A stretch of DNA of 64,000 bases from JACPRL01 sp035573715 (GCA_035573715.1 DATLZZ010000013.1:8410-72409); one strand, 5' to 3'; numbered from the stretch's first letter, positions 50,122 through 58,428 are shown. Notes: generated by a model not told the origin, from the letters alone. Program-made: numbers and translations.

Positions 50122-50313
50122 ATGAGACTCCGGCAGGTACTTCGTAGCTGGGCGGGCGAGCTTGCGGGTGTGGCTGCGGTGGCGCTAGTGCTGCTGGCCT
50201 TGAACCTGGCAGGCCTGGGAGCGGTGGTTGAGAACCGCTTCCTGACCGGCGTGCTGGCGGGTTCGGTGACGTTCTTTGTGGTCGCCTTCCTGGTGAACTT
50301 CTACCTCGACTAA
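50122..50313 (+). CDS. 63-residue membrane protein
   Basis: Two hydrophobic helices (AGVAAVALVLLALNLAGLGA; LAGSVTFFVVAFLVNFYLD) with a short loop between, preceded by a basic N-terminus. AGGAGA is the ribosome-binding site. The hairpin topology suggests a small inner-membrane subunit. Its end overlaps the convergent SRPBCC gene by four bases. Function unknown. Confidence 0.65.
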   Translation: MRLRQVLRSWAGELAGVAAVALVLLALNLAGLGAVVENRFLTGVLAGSVTFFVVAFLVNFYLD

Positions 50314-51140
50314 TCGGCGGACTTGATCTTTCCCTTGAAGTAGAAGTAGCAGCGCATCCGCTCCAGCAGGCGCATCCAGTAAACGCGCTGGGCGAAGAGT
50401 TGCCCGCGGTTCATCGCGACAAGACTGGTGTGATGAACAGCTACCAGCGTGCCGTAGGGCGTGGGCTGGCCCTCAATGCGGACTTCCGACGGCGGGTGCG
50501 TCCCCTCCCAGGTAAAGGACAGTGCGCGGTCTTTCTTCAGGTCGAGAAAGACTCCGCTGTGCTGGTGCTTGCCGCGCTTGTGTTGCCAGGTAAAGCGCCC
50601 GCCGGGCTTGGCCGCTACTTTGGCCTTGCCAGGAATAATGCGAGCGAGGGCTGAGGGGCTTAACCAGGCGCGGTAGACCTGATGCGGTTTGGCACGGAGC
50701 AGCGCCCGCGCCATCACCTGGCGCTCGAGATGCTCGGTCTCGAGCTGAGTCTTCAACCGCAACAGGAAATCGGCCCATCCGTATTCATATTCTTGCTGCT
50801 CTTGCGAAGACACTCCTTGTGTCACGGTCATCAGAGTCGAATCGCCGCGGCCTTGCACCGTAAAACAAACCACTGGCGATGGGCCCAGCACCAGCGTGGA
50901 TCCCGGGACGACATCGAGAACCTTGCCCGTCCAGCGAAAGTCCGCCGTGCGCCCGGGCGCAACCCTTTCCCACACGCCCCACTGCCAACTGAACGGCGCG
51001 CCGGGCGCCGAGCCCATCTCGACGCGGCCGAGCAGCAACAGTCCGAGCTCGCGCGGCGATGTCAGCGCCGCCCAGACCCGCTCCGGCGGCGCCAGAACGG
51101 CCAGCGACTCTACCACGGCCGTTCGCTTCTCTTTCGGCAT
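50310..51140 (-). CDS. Tandem SRPBCC (AHSA1/START-like) protein
   Basis: 276 residues made of two START/Bet v1-like domains, an arrangement less usual than the single domain. Domain 1 starts ESLAVLAPPERVWAALTSPR; domain 2 starts MARALLRAKPHQVYRAWLSP and contains PGGRFTWQHKRGKHQHSGVF. Such folds bind hydrophobic ligands; the substrate and partner are unknown. No signal peptide. Confidence 0.8.
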   Translation of the reverse strand: MPKEKRTAVVESLAVLAPPERVWAALTSPRELGLLLLGRVEMGSAPGAPFSWQWGVWERVAPGRTADFRWTGKVLDVVPGSTLVLGPSPVVCFTVQGRGDSTLMTVTQGVSSQEQQEYEYGWADFLLRLKTQLETEHLERQVMARALLRAKPHQVYRAWLSPSALARIIPGKAKVAAKPGGRFTWQHKRGKHQHSGVFLDLKKDRALSFTWEGTHPPSEVRIEGQPTPYGTLVAVHHTSLVAMNRGQLFAQRVYWMRLLERMRCYFYFKGKIKSAD

Positions 51141-51213
51141 GGGTCTCCTTCGATCTGAGGACTGACGGCGCGGGTGTTGTTATATCATCTTCGGTGCAGC
51201 CCCGCCCACGAGA

Positions 51214-52653
51214 ATGGCGTTGAATACCACTGGCCCAGAATTGGCTCTGGCTGAAGCCGAGCGCGAGAAGCGCGCGGTGGCGCTGTCCAGCGTGCTGGCC
51301 TGCGTGGTGCTGTTGACGATGAAGACCATCATCGGGCTCTCGTCCAACAGCCTGGGCGTCCTTTCTGAGGCCGCGCATTCGGGCCTCGACCTGATTGCAA
51401 CCATCATCACGTACCTCTCAGTGCGAGTGGCCGACAAACCCGCCGACGCCGACCACCAGTACGGCCACGCCAAGTTCGAAAACTTCGGGGCCATCCTGGA
51501 GACGGCGCTGCTCTTGATTGCCTGCACCTGGATTGTCTGGGAGGCGGTGCACCGCCTGATGCGTCCGGTAGAGGTCGAACCGTCCTGGCTGGCGTTTTCG
51601 GTCTTGTTACTCACGTTGGGTATCGATTTCTTCCGTTCCCGCGCCTTGCTGCGCGTAGCCCGCAAGCACAACTCGCAGGCGCTGGAAGCCGACGCCCTCC
51701 ACTTCTCTACAGACCTGTGGACGACGCTGGTGGTGCTCTTCGGGCTGGCGGCGGTGTGGGCCAGCCATCGGTTCGGCATTCCGTGGCTGCGGCACGCCGA
51801 CCCTGTGGCGGCGCTGGTGGTTGCGGGGGCGGTTCTCTACATCGGCCTCCGGCTCGCCAAGCGCAGCGTCGACGTGCTTACCGACGCCGCGCCGGCTGGC
51901 GTGCGGGCGCGCGTTCAAGAAGCCGTTGCCGGAGTCGAAGGCGTACTGCGCGTGGATCGGGTGCGCACGCGCCAAGCCGGCAACCGCAGCTTTGTGGATG
52001 TAACCATCGCCGTGCCGCGCACGCTACCCTTCGAGCAGGTGCACCAGATTTCCGATCAGGTGGAAACCGCAGTGGAAAAGGTGCTGCCGCACGCCGACGT
52101 CATTGTCCACATGGAGCCGCGCGAGGATGCGACCGAGAGCTTGTTCGACAAAGTCCGCGCCATCGCCCAGCGGAACAACCTGCTGGTGCACGAACTCTCC
52201 GCGCACCAGCTGCGCAGCCCGGGGGAAGCCGACCGGCTGGTGCTGGAGCTTGACGCCGAGGTGGATGAGCGGCTGACCCTGCGCGAGGCCCATGCGCTGA
52301 TTGACCGCGTGGAACGCCAGATTCAGCGCGAGCTGCCTCAGGTCTCGGAAATCAACACGCACATCGAAACACTGGGACGCGAGGCTGTGCCGGCGGCCGA
52401 ACTGGACGAGGTGGCGCGAGCGCTGGAGAGCTTCCTCCGCGAGGCGCCGTACCACTTCCCTGAGTTGCTGGATTGTCACGAGGTCCACGTGCGCCAGGCC
52501 GACGGCAAGATCGTCGCCTCCTGCCACGCCACCCTCAAAGGCGACCTGCCCATCACGCGCGTGCACGACATTACCCAGGAGCTCGAAACCCGCACCTACC
52601 GCCGCTTCCCGCAGGTCTTTCGCCTGACCATCCACACCGAGCCGGCGGAGTAG
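51214..52653 (+). CDS. Cation diffusion facilitator with tripled C-terminal region
   Basis: 479 residues, much longer than the usual 300. The membrane part (residues 20-210) has the CDF zinc sites: SEAAHSGLDLIATIITYLSV (HxxxD), GHAKFENFGAILE and LEADALHFSTDLWTTL (HxxxD). The cytoplasmic part holds three copies of the dimerisation fold: VEGVLRVDRVRTRQAGNRSF; an ELSAHQLRSPGEADRLVLEL segment; and CHEVHVRQADGKIVASCHAT. Likely exports Zn2+, Fe2+ or similar ions at the inner membrane. The ATG is preceded by no strong ribosome-binding site, and TATATC lies about 30 bases upstream. Confidence 0.88.
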   Translation: MALNTTGPELALAEAEREKRAVALSSVLACVVLLTMKTIIGLSSNSLGVLSEAAHSGLDLIATIITYLSVRVADKPADADHQYGHAKFENFGAILETALLLIACTWIVWEAVHRLMRPVEVEPSWLAFSVLLLTLGIDFFRSRALLRVARKHNSQALEADALHFSTDLWTTLVVLFGLAAVWASHRFGIPWLRHADPVAALVVAGAVLYIGLRLAKRSVDVLTDAAPAGVRARVQEAVAGVEGVLRVDRVRTRQAGNRSFVDVTIAVPRTLPFEQVHQISDQVETAVEKVLPHADVIVHMEPREDATESLFDKVRAIAQRNNLLVHELSAHQLRSPGEADRLVLELDAEVDERLTLREAHALIDRVERQIQRELPQVSEINTHIETLGREAVPAAELDEVARALESFLREAPYHFPELLDCHEVHVRQADGKIVASCHATLKGDLPITRVHDITQELETRTYRRFPQVFRLTIHTEPAE

Positions 52654-52761
52654 GCCGAAGCTCCTAGTACTATCTTCTTACGGCGCCGGCGTTGCTTCCA
52701 GGCATCCAAGTGGCGTAGAGTGGACGGGACTGAGCAAGACCTCGTCCCCAGGAGCAACACC

Positions 52762-53301
52762 ATGAAAAAGATTCTCTTGAGTTTGACGGCCATTCTGGCT
52801 CTGGCCCTCGCGCCGAGCGCGTTGGCGCAGGGCAAGGGTCAAGGGCAGGGTCAAGGCAAGGGCAAGCCGGCGGAAACCGGCAAGCCCGCCGAGACCGGCA
52901 AGGCCGAGGAAAAGGGCAAGGGCAAGTCGAAGGCCGACATCGAAAAGCAAAGGAAGGAAGACGAGGAGCGCGAGCGCAAGGCCGCGGAAGGTTGGGCCAT
53001 CGGAAAGAAGGATGAGAAGACCATCCGCAACTGGTTCGGCAACAAGCAGAACCTGCAGGGTCTGCCGCCGGGGCTGGCCAAGCGCGACGAGCTGCCGCCG
53101 GGGCTGCAGAAGCACCTGGAGAAAAACGGCACGCTGCCGCCGGGCTTGCAGAAGCGCATCCAGCCGCTGCCGCTGGCGCTCGACAAGCAACTGCCAAAGA
53201 CTCGCGAAGGCACCAAGCGTGTCGTGGTGGGCGGCAACGTCATCCTGCTCGAAGAGCGGTCTTCGAAGATTCTCGACATCGTCCGGGATGTGATTAAGTA
53301 G
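52762..53301 (+). CDS. Exported LPPG-repeat protein
   Basis: 179 residues from the ATG at 52762 (GGAG before it). Signal peptide ends APSALAQ, then a low-complexity Gly/Lys/Gln and Glu/Lys region. Three LPPGL repeats follow: GLPPGLAKRDELPPGLQKHL and LPPGLQKRI. They resemble the repeats of CigR/RcnB-type periplasmic proteins. The end is a small beta hairpin (TKRVVVGGNVILLEER). Possibly a metal- or stress-related envelope protein; unproven. Confidence 0.7.
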   Translation: MKKILLSLTAILALALAPSALAQGKGQGQGQGKGKPAETGKPAETGKAEEKGKGKSKADIEKQRKEDEERERKAAEGWAIGKKDEKTIRNWFGNKQNLQGLPPGLAKRDELPPGLQKHLEKNGTLPPGLQKRIQPLPLALDKQLPKTREGTKRVVVGGNVILLEERSSKILDIVRDVIK

Positions 53302-53317
53302 GCTTCGCAGAGTCTCC

Positions 53318-53355
53318 GCGGGCGGCCTTGAGACACTTCGGGGCCGCCCGCTATT
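53318..53355 (+). terminator. Terminator after the LPPG-repeat gene
   Basis: GCGGGCGGCC (53318-53327) and GGCCGCCCGC (53342-53351) form a ten-base stem around 14 bases, followed by TATTT. Ends the transcript before the amidohydrolase. Confidence 0.75.
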
Positions 53356-53370
53356 TCCCTAGGGGGGCGA

Positions 53371-55155
53371 ATGCACGGTAGCTTCCTGCGCTTCTTTTCA
53401 CTCTTTCCCTTTCTTGTTCTCCCGTTTGCCCCACCCGCCGACACGCAGGAGCGCGGCGCGCCGGCGCGCCCGGCCGAGCTGGTGCTGGTCAACGCCAAGG
53501 TGTGGACGGTGGAAGCAGACCAACCGGTGGCGCAGGCAGTGGCCATCCGCGGGCAGCGCATCATCAAGGTGGGCAGCTACGCCGACCTGCGGCCGGTCAT
53601 CCGCTCGGACTACACGCGGATTCTCGATCTGAAAGGGAAGCTGGTTCTTCCGGGGTTCATAGACAACCACGTGCACTTTGCTTCGGCGGGACGCCTTCTG
53701 TTGGGACTGAATCTGCTCGACGTCAACGAGGCGGAGCCCTTCCGCCAGCGGGTGGCCGAGGCGGCGCGGCGGCTGCCCCCCGGCGCCTGGCTGACGGGCG
53801 GCGACTGGGGCGCCTACGCGCAGTGGAAACAAGGCTCGGCGGGGGAAACAACCAAGACCGAGGCAAAAGAGTTTTTGCCCGACCGGAAACTGGTCGACGC
53901 CGTGACGGGCGATCATCCCGCCCTGATCAGCCGGTTCGATCAGAAGGTCTTCCTCGCCAACACGCTGGCGCTCAAGGCTGCCGGCATCACTCGCGACACG
54001 CCCAACCCGGAAGGCGGCGAAATCATGCGCGATGCGAGCGGAGAGCCGACCGGCCTGCTGCGCGGCGAAGCCGCCAAGCTGCTGCAACGCGTGATTCCTC
54101 GGCCTTCCAAGGAGCAGCGACTGGCGGAGGCACGCCGCGCACTCGAAGAGGCGCGCCGCTGGGGTGTAACCACGATTCACGACAATGTGGCCGACTTCGA
54201 CCAGATGGACCTCTGGCGAGAGCTCGAAAAGAACAAAGAGCTGACGGTTCGGGTGTGGGCGCGGATGTGGCTCAGCGAATGGGAGAAAGTGCGGGACTAC
54301 ATCCGCACCTACAGGTTGCCGCCGGCCAAAGGCGGCTGGGGCGACCAGTACATTCGCCTGGGCGGGCTCAAAGCCTGGGTGGACGGCATCATGGGCAACT
54401 CGACGGCGCTGTTCTTTGCGCCCTACGCGAATGATCCCCAGAACTCCGGAAAGTTGCGCGATGTGATGTTCCCCGAAGGCAACCTCTACCGGCTCATCAA
54501 GGAAGCCGACCTCGCCGGCTTCACTGTTACCGTGCACGCCATCGGCGACAACGCCAACCGCATCCTGCTCGACACCTACGAGCAGGTGTTCAAGGAGAAC
54601 CCGGCGCGCGACCGGCGCTTCCGCGTGGTGCACGCGCAGGTGGTTCACCCCGATGATTTCGCCCGCTTCGGCAAGCTGGGGCTCATCGCCGAGGTGCAGC
54701 CCTACCACTGCATTGACGACATGCGCTGGATGGAAGAGCGTATCGGCACGCGCGCCCGCAACGCTTACGCCTTCCGGCGGCTGCGTGACGGCGGCGCCGT
54801 ACTGTCGTTCGGCACCGACTGGCCAGGCACGCAGGCATCGTACTACCCCATCAACCCACTGCTTGGAATTTACGCCGCCGTCACGCGGCAGACGCTGACC
54901 GGGCAGCCCGAAGGCGGGTGGTTCCCCGAGGAGCGCATCTCGATTGAAGAGGCCATCCGCTACTACACGCTGAACAATGCCTACGCGACGTTTGAAGAGA
55001 ATATCAAAGGGTCAATCAAGGAAGGCAAGCTGGCGGACCTGGTTGTGCTCGACCGCGACATCCTAACCGCGCCGCCGCGCGAGCTGCTCGAAACGCAGGT
55101 GGTCTACACCCTCTTCGACGGAAAGATCGTCTACGACAGAAGCCAGGTGCGCTGA
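53371..55155 (+). CDS. Exported YtcJ-type amidohydrolase
   Basis: 594 residues with a signal peptide (SLFPFLVLPFAPPADTQ). Amidohydrolase-3 family: ELVLVNAKVWTVEAD, KLVLPGFIDNHVHF (metal HxH), RWGVTTIHDNVADF, GFTVTVHAIGDNANRILL, VVHAQVVHPDDFARF and SFGTDWPGTQASYYPINP. Hydrolyses an amide, ester or lactam; the substrate is unknown. Export suggests a periplasmic or extracellular target. Confidence 0.88.
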   Translation: MHGSFLRFFSLFPFLVLPFAPPADTQERGAPARPAELVLVNAKVWTVEADQPVAQAVAIRGQRIIKVGSYADLRPVIRSDYTRILDLKGKLVLPGFIDNHVHFASAGRLLLGLNLLDVNEAEPFRQRVAEAARRLPPGAWLTGGDWGAYAQWKQGSAGETTKTEAKEFLPDRKLVDAVTGDHPALISRFDQKVFLANTLALKAAGITRDTPNPEGGEIMRDASGEPTGLLRGEAAKLLQRVIPRPSKEQRLAEARRALEEARRWGVTTIHDNVADFDQMDLWRELEKNKELTVRVWARMWLSEWEKVRDYIRTYRLPPAKGGWGDQYIRLGGLKAWVDGIMGNSTALFFAPYANDPQNSGKLRDVMFPEGNLYRLIKEADLAGFTVTVHAIGDNANRILLDTYEQVFKENPARDRRFRVVHAQVVHPDDFARFGKLGLIAEVQPYHCIDDMRWMEERIGTRARNAYAFRRLRDGGAVLSFGTDWPGTQASYYPINPLLGIYAAVTRQTLTGQPEGGWFPEERISIEEAIRYYTLNNAYATFEENIKGSIKEGKLADLVVLDRDILTAPPRELLETQVVYTLFDGKIVYDRSQVR

Positions 55156-55200
55156 CCGGCAGCGGTGGGTCGTACGCCCCACGCGCGGCCAGCCGTTCCC

Positions 55201-55257
55201 TTACTGGCAACAGCCATCGTCATCCGGGCAGCAAGGTCCCGGGCAGCACGGTGCCAT
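55201..55257 (-). CDS. 18-residue, six-cysteine micropeptide next to ArsR regulator
   Basis: Reads MAPCCPGPCCPDDDGCCQ and stops. AAAGGAGG sits five bases before the ATG at 55257, an excellent ribosome-binding site in a window where many genes have none. Six of 18 residues are Cys, in three CC pairs, with three Asp: a composition suited to binding soft metals or metalloids. It starts 22 bases after the ArsR-family gene on the same strand, with nothing else between, so the two form a small unit. It is too short for family recognition and could be spurious, but the ribosome-binding site and context argue for a real product. Confidence 0.6.
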   Translation of the reverse strand: MAPCCPGPCCPDDDGCCQ

Positions 55258-55279
55258 AGTGGCCTCCTTTCTGCGCCGT

Positions 55280-55672
55280 TCAGGCGCTCGCTTTTGACTT
55301 CCGCATCCCTACGACACACTTGCCGCCGCGGCGCAGTTTCAACCGCTCCCGCAGGCGCTTCAGGTCAGCTTGGATGTCAAAGCAGCAGCAGACGGCCTCC
55401 AGGCAGCAGCGCAGGTTGTTGTAGAAAGGATGGTCGGCATCTTTCAGCCGATAGTAAACCCAGCGTCCGTCGCGCTGCTCCTCCACCAAGCCAGCGGATT
55501 TCATCAGCTTGAGATGCCGGCTCAGGTTGGGCTGGGGCTCTTTCAAAGCATCCACCATTTCGCACACAGCCAGGCCGGTCCTCTCGGCCAGCAGGCAGCA
55601 GGCCAGCCGCAGGCGGACGCGGTCGCCCAGCACGGCAAAAAGGTCTTTGGGTTGTTCGAGGGCCAGTTGCAT
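55280..55672 (-). CDS. ArsR/SmtB-family repressor with unusual cysteine content
   Basis: 130 residues. Winged-helix core with PQPNLSRHLKLMKSAGLVEE and RDGRWVYYRL. Nine cysteines: 25, 26, 37, 89, 90, 95, 96, 97 and 119. LRCCLEAVCCCF near the C-terminal helix gives Cys89, Cys90 and Cys96 in a CC-x5-C arrangement, like the As(III) site described for the Acidithiobacillus ferrooxidans ArsR (Cys95, 96 and 102). The alternative alpha3 site (ELCVCDL type) is reduced to a single Cys (VCEMVDAL). A promoter with a palindrome over its -10 indicates autorepression. The only gene after it is the Cys-rich micropeptide; no ars efflux or reductase genes are near. Confidence 0.88.
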   Translation of the reverse strand: MQLALEQPKDLFAVLGDRVRLRLACCLLAERTGLAVCEMVDALKEPQPNLSRHLKLMKSAGLVEEQRDGRWVYYRLKDADHPFYNNLRCCLEAVCCCFDIQADLKRLRERLKLRRGGKCVVGMRKSKASA

Positions 55673-55677
55673 ACATT

Positions 55678-55709
55678 CACATATTGATATATGAGAACCG
55701 CTTTGTCAA
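55678..55709 (-). promoter_or_regulatory. ArsR promoter with operator palindrome
   Basis: Minus-strand TTGACA (55704-55709), a 17-base spacer and CAATAT (55681-55686). The imperfect palindrome CATATATCAATATGTG (55678-55693) covers the -10, as expected for autorepression. Transcription would start about two bases before the ATG at 55672, again a near-leaderless mRNA. Confidence 0.7.
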
Positions 55710-55807
55710 GTGTTTTTTTGCCCTCCGTTCCCCGCCCCTCCCGGCTTGCCTCCCGGCACCGATGCCACCAGAATGGGCGGCGCCGTGGAACGGGCGAGGA
55801 GGAGCCG

Positions 55808-56260
55808 ATGCGAGCGGTAGTTCAGAGAGTGTCGGAAGCCCGCGTAAGGGTGAACGGGCAGGTGACAGGTGAAATCGGCCGGGGCTTGCTGGTGCTCCTC
55901 GGCATAGCCAGGACCGACGACGCGGCGGCGGCAGCGCAACTGGCGGAAAAGGTCTACGGCCTGCGGCTGTTCAACGACGCCGAGAGCAAGATGAACCTTT
56001 CGCTCGAGGAGGTGGGCGGCGCGGTGCTGGCGGTTTCCCAGTTCACGCTCTACGGCGACTGCCGCAAGGGGCGCCGGCCGAGCTTCGATCGCGCCGCGCC
56101 CGCCGAGCAGGCCAAGGCGCTCTACGAAGAATTTGTCGGCGCGCTGCGCCGGCTGGGGGCGCGGGTCGAGACCGGTGTGTTTCAGGCGATGATGGAGGTT
56201 GAGCTGGTGAACGCCGGGCCGGTGACCGTGCTGGTCGACACCGACCGGCAGTTCTACTAG
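55808..56260 (+). CDS. dtd: D-aminoacyl-tRNA deacylase
   Basis: 150 residues from the ATG at 55808; an in-frame extension to 55691 overlaps the ArsR promoter and is rejected. MRAVVQRVSEARVRVNGQVT, SQFTLYGDCRKGRRPSFD and NAGPVTVLVDTD (NxGPVT catalytic) are the DTD signatures. Removes D-amino acids (and glycine from tRNA-Ala) from tRNA. Its stop overlaps the convergent exported gene by four bases. Confidence 0.95.
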   Translation: MRAVVQRVSEARVRVNGQVTGEIGRGLLVLLGIARTDDAAAAAQLAEKVYGLRLFNDAESKMNLSLEEVGGAVLAVSQFTLYGDCRKGRRPSFDRAAPAEQAKALYEEFVGALRRLGARVETGVFQAMMEVELVNAGPVTVLVDTDRQFY

Positions 56261-56784
56261 GGCCAGCGCGAGCCGCGCCCGCGGTCGCGTTCCTCATCGC
56301 GGCTCAACCGCTCAATCAGAGCGCGGTGGGCGGTGAATTCAATCTCCGGCAGGCGCAGAAAGTCTTCCACGTAGCGCAGCTCATAGTCAACGTCCACGAT
56401 TACCCAGACGCCGTTGGTTCTCTGATAGAAGCGAAGCCGCCAGGCCACGGGCACGTTTTCGTGGTAGGTGAGGAAAAGAGCGCTGCGATAGCGGAGGCTG
56501 TTGGGGATCTCAAGTTCGGCGACCAGCGTCCAGGAATCGGCGCGACCCACTGTGGGCTGGAAGGACTGCATGCGTCGCTCCAGCTCATACGTCGTCCTTT
56601 GGGGGATGGAACCCGACTGGCCGAGCACGCCGATGGCGCCTGCCGGGCCGGCCTGGGTGAACGCCTCAAAGAAATCGGTATAGAGTTTGCGGACAGCTTC
56701 GTTGGCTTGAGGCTGCGCGGCCGCGGGTGTGGCGGCGGCAATCAAGGCGGCTGCAGTTACGCCGAGAAGAATGTGCTTTCTCAT
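56257..56784 (-). CDS. Exported protein of unknown function
   Basis: 175 residues from the ATG at 56784 (GGAGGGA upstream). Signal peptide ends ATPAAAQ. The mature part has RKLYTDFFEAFTQAGPAGAI, an NTF2/DUF4864-like layout with beta strands (LRFYQRTNGVWVIVDVDYEL) near the end. It may be another ligand-binding cone domain like the gene at 27862. No catalytic residues seen. Confidence 0.65.
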   Translation of the reverse strand: MRKHILLGVTAAALIAAATPAAAQPQANEAVRKLYTDFFEAFTQAGPAGAIGVLGQSGSIPQRTTYELERRMQSFQPTVGRADSWTLVAELEIPNSLRYRSALFLTYHENVPVAWRLRFYQRTNGVWVIVDVDYELRYVEDFLRLPEIEFTAHRALIERLSRDEERDRGRGSRWP

Positions 56785-56806
56785 TAAACTTCCCTCCCTC
56801 GAACTC

Positions 56807-57202
56807 CTAACGCGACTGCTCGACAACCGCATCGGCTTCGATCTCGACCACCATCTCCGGCGAGATGAGGCGCGAGACCTCGACCATGCTGGTGGCCGGG
56901 CGGATGTCGCCGAAAAATTCGGCGTGGGCGCGCGCGTATTCTTGCCAACGCGAGATGTCGGTGACGAACATGCGCGTGCGCACCACCTCCGCCAGGCTCA
57001 CGCCGGCCTGCTCCAGCGCCCACTGGATGTTCTTGAGTGTTTGGACAGTTTGCTGATACGGATCGCCGGGCGCAACCACTTCTCCGTTTTCGTTTGTGCC
57101 TGTCGTGCCGGAGACGAAGATAAGGCTGCCGACACGCACGGCGCGCGAGTAGCCGACGATGGCCTCCCACGGCCGGCCGGAGGAAATCTTCTGGCGCGGC
57201 AT
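56807..57202 (-). CDS. RidA/YjgF-family protein
   Basis: 131 residues from the ATG at 57202; an extension to 57334 overlaps the next gene and is rejected. Core RidA features: GSLIFVSGTTGTNENGEVVA, DPYQQTVQTLKNIQWALEQA and VRTRMFVTDISRW (the Arg of the imine-deaminase site), then VEIEADAVV. Destroys reactive enamine/imine intermediates of PLP enzymes. Co-transcribed with the upstream DinB-like gene (3-base gap). Confidence 0.9.
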   Translation of the reverse strand: MPRQKISSGRPWEAIVGYSRAVRVGSLIFVSGTTGTNENGEVVAPGDPYQQTVQTLKNIQWALEQAGVSLAEVVRTRMFVTDISRWQEYARAHAEFFGDIRPATSMVEVSRLISPEMVVEIEADAVVEQSR

Positions 57203-57204
57203 GG

Positions 57205-57753
57205 CTAGCGGCGCGAGGCCGGGGGCACGATGCCGTTGAGCCGATAGTAGACGACGAGCTGGCCGTAGTGCTCGGCAGCGTGGCGCGCCCCCACGTTCCA
57301 CACCCAGAGCGCGTTGTGCGTCTCGCTTTCCCAAGGCAGCCTGGCGGCCTTGTTCAGTCCGGCGTCGCCCTGCTCGCGCATGAAGTCGGCGCCGGCCTGG
57401 GCGGCTTTCTTTAGAGCCGCGACGACTTCAGCCTTGGTCTTGTACTTCTCACGCGAAAAATCCTCTTCCCCGCGGCGCTCGCCCTTGCACACCGCGATGA
57501 AGAAATACGGCGAGCCGGCGACGTGCAGCAACTGCTCGGCGAAGCTGCGCACGTCCGGCGTCGGCTTGTAGTCGTACTTGTCCTCGGGGAAATCTTCAGC
57601 CATCTCGATGAGCGAGCCGTAGGCCTCGTTCCAGGCGCGCAGGGTGGCCTCGGCCGGGCCGTTGGCGGACGCCGCCGGCCCGGGCTTCGTCCGCGCCGAG
57701 GTGCCAGCCACGCACACTATTGCAACCAGCGCAGCGAGAAGAGTCTTACGCAT
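57205..57753 (-). CDS. Exported DinB-superfamily protein, copy 1
   Basis: 182 residues with a signal peptide (LLAALVAIVCVAGTSA). DinB features include EMAEDFPEDKYDYKPTPDVR, SFAEQLLHVAGSPYFF (first His) and HAAEHYGQLVVYYRLNGIVP (His pair), so a metal site is likely. The same PEDKY and RSF-E-L-HVA motifs occur in the next gene, showing duplication. An exported DinB-like protein is unusual, since most are cytosolic. Confidence 0.8.
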   Translation of the reverse strand: MRKTLLAALVAIVCVAGTSARTKPGPAASANGPAEATLRAWNEAYGSLIEMAEDFPEDKYDYKPTPDVRSFAEQLLHVAGSPYFFIAVCKGERRGEEDFSREKYKTKAEVVAALKKAAQAGADFMREQGDAGLNKAARLPWESETHNALWVWNVGARHAAEHYGQLVVYYRLNGIVPPASRR

Positions 57754-57780
57754 AGACGAGCCTCCGTTCGGGACTAGATG

Positions 57781-58284
57781 TCAATTCTCGGCCTGGCGGC
57801 GACCCCGCGGCGGCACCAGTCCGTTGACGCGATAGTGGATGGTGAGCTTGCCGTACTCCTCGCCGGCGTGTTCGAGCGCCCCGATGAGCCGCAGGCAATC
57901 GGGCGAGTCGACCACGACTTGCACCTCCCCGACCGACTTCTTCAGCTTGGCCACCGTGTCGGCCTTGGAGACGTAGGCGAATTCCTTTTGCAAGGCGGCG
58001 TTGTCGACCGTCTCGCCCCTGGCCTGGCGGGCAATGCGGGTGTTGACCGCTGCCACGTGCATCAGCTCTTCCCCGAAGCTGCGCGACTCCGGGTGCGGCT
58101 TGAAGGTGTATTTGTCCTCGGGGAAGTCTTCCGCCATCTCCACTAACTTCTTCATCACATCATTCCAAGAGCGACGCAGTCGCTCTTCGGGCGTCGGGGG
58201 CGGCGGCTGCGGCTGCTGAGCAAAAGCCGGCAGCACCACCGCGATCAGCATCACTAGGAGGACAATACGAACAGCGGTTCTCAT
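57781..58284 (-). CDS. Exported DinB-superfamily protein, copy 2
   Basis: 167 residues, signal peptide ending VLPAFAQQ and a Pro-rich stretch. EMAEDFPEDKYTFKPHPESR, SFGEELMHVAAVNTRI and HAGEEYGKLTIHYRVNGLVP match copy 1 closely; here the last site has HAGEEYG in place of HAAEHYG, so one metal-ligand His may be missing. Transcribed first, with copy 1 27 bases downstream. Confidence 0.8.
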   Translation of the reverse strand: MRTAVRIVLLVMLIAVVLPAFAQQPQPPPPTPEERLRRSWNDVMKKLVEMAEDFPEDKYTFKPHPESRSFGEELMHVAAVNTRIARQARGETVDNAALQKEFAYVSKADTVAKLKKSVGEVQVVVDSPDCLRLIGALEHAGEEYGKLTIHYRVNGLVPPRGRRQAEN

Positions 58285-58428
58285 GGTCTGCTCCTTGGGA
58301 ATGACGTGCGGGCGACTGAGTTTAGCACAAAGAAGTCTCGGGTCGAAGAGGGGGACTCTTGTGACTCTCTACTGAGCTTGACAGTCCGCTCAACCCCGAC
58401 GAAGCTAGTCGCTTCCAGGGAGGGCTCA

